Positions 35,812 through 39,417 of a stretch of 39,417 bases of DNA are shown piece after piece. A model generated the notes under the pieces. That model was not told where the DNA came from. It ran no database searches and worked only from the letters and a program-made list of their open reading frames with translations. The DNA lies in contig DAHXMJ010000015.1 of the NCBI GenBank assembly GCA_027365525.1, positions 1 to 39,417 on the forward strand, read 5' to 3'. The stretch comes from Acidithiobacillus sp. GTDB taxonomy: Bacteria; Pseudomonadota; Gammaproteobacteria; Acidithiobacillales; Acidithiobacillaceae. The translations under genes were made by a program, and so were the position numbers. Every line of letters begins with the position of its first letter. Positions within the stretch are counted from its first letter, which is position 1.

Positions 35812-36992
35812 CACCAGCCTTCCCGGAACATCTGCTTGATCCCCCGGATGGCCTGGCGGGTACGCTGCTCGTTTTCCACGAGCCCAAAGCGGACATAGCC
35901 ATCCCCCAGCTCCCCGAATCCGATACCCGGACTGACGGCAACCTTGGCCCGCTCCAGCACCATCTTGGAAAATTCCAGCGATCCCTTCCCCTGAAGTCCC
36001 TCGGGGATACGGGCCCAAACAAACATCGTCGCCTTCGGCCGCTCCACCGCCCAGCCCGCGGCTTCCAGGCCGTCGCAGAGTACATTACGCCGGTGCTCGT
36101 ACATGCTCCGGATCTCCTCGACACACTCCTGGGGTCCTTCAAGGGCTGCAATGGAGGCAACCTGGATGGGCGTAAAGGTGCCGTAATCCAGATAGCTCTT
36201 GATACGCGACAGGGCTCCAATGAGCCGGGGATTGCCGGCTGCAAACCCCACCCGCCAGCCGGGCATGTTGTAGCTTTTGGAAAGCGTGAAGAATTCCACG
36301 CCCACATCTTTCGCTCCGGGTACCTGGAGAAAGCTGGGCGCCCGGTAACCGTCAAACACAATGTCCGCATAGGCCAGGTCATGCACCACCCAGATGCGGT
36401 GTTCCTTGGCAAACTCCACGATGCGGCGGAAAAAATCTTCATCGACCACAGCGGCTGTCGGGTTATGGGGGAAATTGATCACCAGCATCTTGGGCTTCGG
36501 CCAGGCAGCTTTTACCGCCTTTTCGAGTTCCTCAAAAAAATCCAGGCCTGGAAGCATGGGTACATGGCGCACATCGGCACCGGCAATCACGAACCCGTAG
36601 GGATGGATTGGGTAGGTCGGACTCGGCACAAGCACGGTATCGCCGGGGCCCATGGTCGCCAGAGCCAGATGTGCCAGACCTTCCTTGGAACCGATGGTCA
36701 CGATCGCTTCGGATTCTGGATCGACCTGCACGCCAAACCGCCGGTCATACCAGTTTGCAATGGCCCTGCGCAGGCGCGGGATCCCCCTGGAAACGCTGTA
36801 CCGGTGGGTGTCTCCCCGCTGTGCCGTCTCGCAGAGCTTGTCAACGATAAACTGCGGCGTTGGCTGGTCAGGATTGCCCATGCCAAAGTCGATGATATCT
36901 TCCCCCCGCTTGCGGGCCTGGAGCTTGAGATCCGTCACTATGTTGAAAACATAGGGAGGAAGACGACGGATCCGCTCGAAATCGCTATTCAT
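35811..36992 (-). CDS. alaC: Pyridoxal-phosphate aminotransferase, AlaC type
   Basis: A class I aminotransferase that in E. coli (AlaC) makes alanine from pyruvate and glutamate. The 393-residue protein has [17 protein letters not shown] at the start, [45 protein letters not shown] and the PLP site [14 protein letters not shown], all close to AlaC. The ATG at 36992 was chosen for its family-like N-terminus; the upstream TTG at 37040 would add 16 residues. It heads the long minus-strand array down to lolD and diverges from the DUF498 gene, leaving about 93 bases for both promoters. Being coupled to hom, it is often annotated as part of the threonine operon. Confidence 0.94.
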   Translation of the reverse strand: MNSDFERIRRLPPYVFNIVTDLKLQARKRGEDIIDFGMGNPDQPTPQFIVDKLCETAQRGDTHRYSVSRGIPRLRRAIANWYDRRFGVQVDPESEAIVTIGSKEGLAHLALATMGPGDTVLVPSPTYPIHPYGFVIAGADVRHVPMLPGLDFFEELEKAVKAAWPKPKMLVINFPHNPTAAVVDEDFFRRIVEFAKEHRIWVVHDLAYADIVFDGYRAPSFLQVPGAKDVGVEFFTLSKSYNMPGWRVGFAAGNPRLIGALSRIKSYLDYGTFTPIQVASIAALEGPQECVEEIRSMYEHRRNVLCDGLEAAGWAVERPKATMFVWARIPEGLQGKGSLEFSKMVLERAKVAVSPGIGFGELGDGYVRFGLVENEQRTRQAIRGIKQMFREGW

Positions 36993-37085
36993 GACAGTTT
37001 GGACCTTGGCCTTGTGGCGCGCACCAAAATCGGAGAACAATAGTAAGGGCAGACTGGACTGTCAATGTTACACACAGGAGCCGCC

Positions 37086-37460
37086 ATGAAACTCCACAGG
37101 CAGACGGACACCCGCTCAAATTTCATCCAGGCCTACGATGCCGGGGGATTTGTAGTTCAGGGAACACACCATGGACACGGCATCCTGGTCGGAGCAGACT
37201 GGCTGGTCAGCCCTTGGGGGCCAGAAATGGCAGACCAGCTCGGAGCAGAACATTTCAGTGGGATCCTGGAACATTCCCCGGAAATCCTGATCGTCGGAAC
37301 CGGGCAGCACCAGAAAATGCTGCTTTCCCTGACTGGAACTCTCCGCCAGCACACCCCGGCGGTAGAAATCATGGACAGCAGGGCCGCCTGCCGCACCTAC
37401 AACATCCTGCTGGCAGAAGACCGTCAGGTGGTGGCAGCCCTGCTTCCTGTCCTGGACTAG
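37086..37460 (+). CDS. Mth938-like (DUF498) domain protein
   Basis: A 124-residue single-domain protein of the Mth938/Xcc1710/NDUFAF3 family, seen in FIQAYDAGGFVVQGTHHGHGILVG, WLVSPWGPEMADQLGAEHF, PEILIVGTGQHQKML and GTLRQHTPAVEIMDSRAACRTYNILLAEDRQV (the latter two motifs given as VEIMDSRAACRTYN and NILLAEDRQVVAALLP). Eukaryotic relatives help assemble respiratory complex I; the bacterial role is unknown. The ATG at 37086 has AGGAG 5 bases upstream. It stops 6 bases before the convergent rpoS stop. Confidence 0.88.
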   Translation: MKLHRQTDTRSNFIQAYDAGGFVVQGTHHGHGILVGADWLVSPWGPEMADQLGAEHFSGILEHSPEILIVGTGQHQKMLLSLTGTLRQHTPAVEIMDSRAACRTYNILLAEDRQVVAALLPVLD

Positions 37461-37466
37461 CACCAT

Positions 37467-38405
37467 TCAGGAAAAAAGGCTGCAGGCCTCCAGCCCCTCC
37501 GCCTCAATGCGGCGGCGCAGCATTATCAGCGCCTCGACCTGGATTTGGCGTACCCGTTCCCGGGTCAGCCCCAGACGGTCCCCAACCTCTTCCAGGGTGG
37601 AACCTTCACTCCCGTCCAGACCAAACCGCCAGAACAGAACCATCCGGTGTTTCTCCCCCAGCCCTCCCACCCAGCACTGCACCCGGTGGGCAAGATTCTG
37701 GTCTTCCAGAAGTGTCTCAGGACCCGCCACCTCGGGATCACTTACCGATTCGGCAAATCCCCGTTCACCATCCCGGCCATTTCCGGAATCCAGGCTGGTA
37801 ACCCGGCCATCCATTTCCAGACACTGTCGCACCTCCTGTACAGGCCGCTCCAGCATTGCCGCCACCTCCTCGGGAGTCGGATCGCGCTGGAGGCGCTGCT
37901 CAAGGCAGCGTGCAGCCCGCAGTACCGAACCTATTTCCTTCATGACATGGATCGGGAGACGGATCGTCCGCGTCTGGTTCATCAGGGCCCGTTCAATGTT
38001 CTGGCGGATCCACCAGGTCGCATAGGTAGAAAAGCGGAATCCTCTCTCGGGATCGAATTTTTCCACGGCCCGGATCAGGCCGAGATTCCCTTCCTCAATA
38101 AGGTCAAGCAGGGGGAGACCCCGGTGCACATAACGCCGGGCCAGCCGGACCACCAGCCGGAGATTGCTTTCAATCATCCTGGCCCTTGCCCTGGAATCCC
38201 CCTGCTGCACAAGCCTGCCCAGAACCACCTCTTCCTCTGCCGTCAGCAGGGGACTGTGACCAATCTCCTGGAGATAGCACTGGGTCGCATCAAGATCCCC
38301 GCCAAAATCCGGAGTGACCGGGTCTTCCTCTACCTCTTCGCCTGTGGCAGGCAGTTCCTCCCCATCGTCCAGCTCAGATGCCAGATCTGGTACCCCTGTC
38401 CCCAT
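37467..38405 (-). CDS. rpoS: RNA polymerase sigma factor RpoS
   Basis: The 312-residue protein is a group 2 sigma-70 factor that matches RpoS closely: region 1.2 [21 protein letters not shown], region 2 [40 protein letters not shown] and [20 protein letters not shown], region 3 [12 protein letters not shown], and region 4 [21 protein letters not shown]. It lacks the long region 1.1 of RpoD. It should direct stationary-phase and stress genes. The ATG at 38405 has AGGAG 8 bases upstream, inside the end of pcm. It sits 3 bases after pcm; the usual nlpD is absent. Confidence 0.95.
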   Translation of the reverse strand: MGTGVPDLASELDDGEELPATGEEVEEDPVTPDFGGDLDATQCYLQEIGHSPLLTAEEEVVLGRLVQQGDSRARARMIESNLRLVVRLARRYVHRGLPLLDLIEEGNLGLIRAVEKFDPERGFRFSTYATWWIRQNIERALMNQTRTIRLPIHVMKEIGSVLRAARCLEQRLQRDPTPEEVAAMLERPVQEVRQCLEMDGRVTSLDSGNGRDGERGFAESVSDPEVAGPETLLEDQNLAHRVQCWVGGLGEKHRMVLFWRFGLDGSEGSTLEEVGDRLGLTRERVRQIQVEALIMLRRRIEAEGLEACSLFS

Positions 38406-38408
38406 CTT

Positions 38409-39104
38409 TCAGGCTCCTTTTTGGTTTCTTTGCGTTACCGTCCCTGCAAGAAGGGGCACAAAAAAGCAGTCCCCCAGATCATCCCCAAGTGCTTCCCGTC
38501 CATCCCAGCGGTACAGTCTGAGACGCTGGCCTTCCCCCAGATCTTCCGGCACCAGGAGACGGCCGCCAGGACGCAGCTGGGGGTATAGGGGCGGCAGGGC
38601 ACAGGGCACAGCCGCCGTAAAGACAATGGCGTCAAACTCCGATTTTTCCGGCCAGCCCAGCGATCCGTCTCCCAGGCGCAGCGTAACTCTTGTGACGCCG
38701 AGCCTCTGCAGAAGTTCCTGGGCCGCATGATGCAGTGCTTCAATCCGCTCAATGCTGAATACTTCGATACCCAGGGCTGCCAGCAGTGCCGTGTGGTACC
38801 CGGAGCCGGTACCAATCTCCAGCACCCGCCGGGGAACCCCGTCTTCCAGAAGTGCTTCCAGCATCCGTGCCACAATGAAGGGCTGCGAGATGGTCTGGCC
38901 ATAGCCAATGGGCAGGGAAACCGGCTCATAGGCGCGGCTCGCCAGGGCCTCTGCAACAAAAAGATGTCTGGGCACGGCTTCCATAACGTCCAGTACCAGG
39001 CCGTTCCGGATTCCTTCGCCCCGGAGCCTGGAAACCATGCGGGCCCTGGTCCGGGGGGAGATCATCCCCACATCCGGCTTCAGGACCTCCAGCACTCGAG
39101 CCAC
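38409..39104 (-). CDS. pcm: Protein-L-isoaspartate O-methyltransferase
   Basis: Pcm uses SAM to methylate isoaspartyl residues in aged proteins and starts their repair. The 231-residue protein has RARMVSRLRGEGI, AVPRHLFV, SLPIGYGQTISQPFIVARM, the SAM site VLEIGTGSGYHTALLA near residue 92 and YRWDGREAL-type C-terminal strands. The GTG at 39104 has GGAGG 10 bases upstream and overlaps surE by 25 bases; a shorter form from the ATG at 39065 is possible but has poorer spacing. SAH from its reaction would be cleared by AhcY. Confidence 0.93.
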   Translation of the reverse strand: MARVLEVLKPDVGMISPRTRARMVSRLRGEGIRNGLVLDVMEAVPRHLFVAEALASRAYEPVSLPIGYGQTISQPFIVARMLEALLEDGVPRRVLEIGTGSGYHTALLAALGIEVFSIERIEALHHAAQELLQRLGVTRVTLRLGDGSLGWPEKSEFDAIVFTAAVPCALPPLYPQLRPGGRLLVPEDLGEGQRLRLYRWDGREALGDDLGDCFFVPLLAGTVTQRNQKGA

Positions 39105-39417
39105 CGGCCAAGATCCTCCATAAAGGCGTAGCGTGTCATGTCCAGGTCGAGGGGAGTGATAGATACCTTCCCCCGACGGACCGCATCGAAATCTGTCCCT
39201 GGCCCGGCATCCGCCTCCCGTCCTGAAGGCCCGATCCAGTATACGGGTTCCCCCCGAGGATCCACGGCCGGCATGAGCATTTCACTGCGGTGGCGCCGCC
39301 CAAGACGGGTCACCTCAAACCCCTGCAGGTCCTCATAAGGCAGATCGGGGACATTGATGTTAAGGATCGTATCTCCGGGCAGGGGATTCTGGAGCAGTCC
39401 CTGCACCAGTTCCACCG
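39080..39417 (-). CDS. surE: 5'/3'-nucleotidase SurE (C-terminal part; start beyond window)
   Basis: The last 112 or so residues of SurE, a survival nucleotidase. The visible part reads NINVPDLPYEDLQGFEVTRLG near the left, YWIGPSGREADAGPGTDFDAV and VSITPLDLDMTRYAF, the standard C-terminal motifs. The catalytic N-terminal DD motif lies outside the window. It overlaps pcm by 25 bases, the normal surE-pcm arrangement of proteobacteria. Confidence 0.93.
   Translation of the reverse strand, partial: VELVQGLLQNPLPGDTILNINVPDLPYEDLQGFEVTRLGRRHRSEMLMPAVDPRGEPVYWIGPSGREADAGPGTDFDAVRRGKVSITPLDLDMTRYAFMEDLGRWLECWRS

Noticed and set aside
36992-37064. TGACAGT/ACTGTCA repeat spanning the alaC-DUF498 spacer as an operator
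   Set aside because: Arms are only 7 bp and 59 bases apart, which is too weak to call.
1-39417. CRISPR arrays, tRNA or rRNA genes, prophage or integrative-element signs
   Set aside because: No regularly spaced repeats, no tRNA-like cloverleaf, no integrase or phage genes were seen; composition and gene order look uniformly chromosomal.

Overview
The window is ordinary chromosomal DNA of a chemolithoautotrophic, Gram-negative proteobacterium, roughly 58-60% GC by eye. Phosphoribulokinase shows the Calvin cycle. LpxK, KdsB, LolCD and ExbBD show an outer membrane with lipopolysaccharide and lipoproteins. The order metK-ahcY-metF-phosphoribulokinase matches, from memory, the cbb4 cluster described in Acidithiobacillus ferrooxidans, so I favour Acidithiobacillus or a close relative; this is inference. 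Nearly all the DNA is housekeeping genes. The only mobile DNA is a decayed IS3-family transposase at the left edge.

Layout. 1-277: transposase remnant. 278-780: no gene, but four strong inverted repeats. 781-6040 (minus): outer-membrane protein, metK, an S-adenosylhomocysteine (SAH) riboswitch, ahcY, metF and phosphoribulokinase. A PfkB-family (probable adenosine) kinase diverges at 6149-7093. Together these form most of the activated-methyl cycle: SAM synthesis, SAH hydrolysis, adenosine salvage and methyl-folate supply, with phosphoribulokinase at the end. 7345-7734 is a rhodanese. 7811-18979 (plus): glgP, gpmI, envC, ctp, a DJ-1 protein, a periplasmic parvulin and clpS-clpA, followed by a DUF72 gene. 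19863-25230 (minus, read right to left): exbB, exbD, a DUF374 acyltransferase, a very divergent Kdo-transferase-like gene, lpxK, a Trm112-type zinc protein, kdsB and ppa, mostly joined by 4-base stop/start overlaps. A DUF2062 membrane protein diverges from exbB and converges on lolD.

26025-36992 (minus) is one long co-directional array read right to left: alaC, hom, thrC, an RpfE/COG4255 gene, recJ, prfB with its programmed +1 frameshift, lysS, lolC and lolD. Many genes overlap by 1-8 bases. A Mth938-like (DUF498) gene diverges from alaC. The right edge is surE (cut by the window end), pcm and rpoS, the classical stationary-phase cluster without nlpD.

The best leads are the SAH riboswitch upstream of a unit that ends in phosphoribulokinase, a G8 tract that decides the C-terminus of the outer-membrane protein, the degenerate Kdo-transferase-like protein in the lipid A cluster, a Cys/His insertion in threonine synthase, and mutually exclusive hairpins before clpS. 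I found no CRISPR array, tRNA, rRNA or clear new defence system. Start sites were chosen from ribosome-binding sites, overlaps with neighbours and family N-termini.
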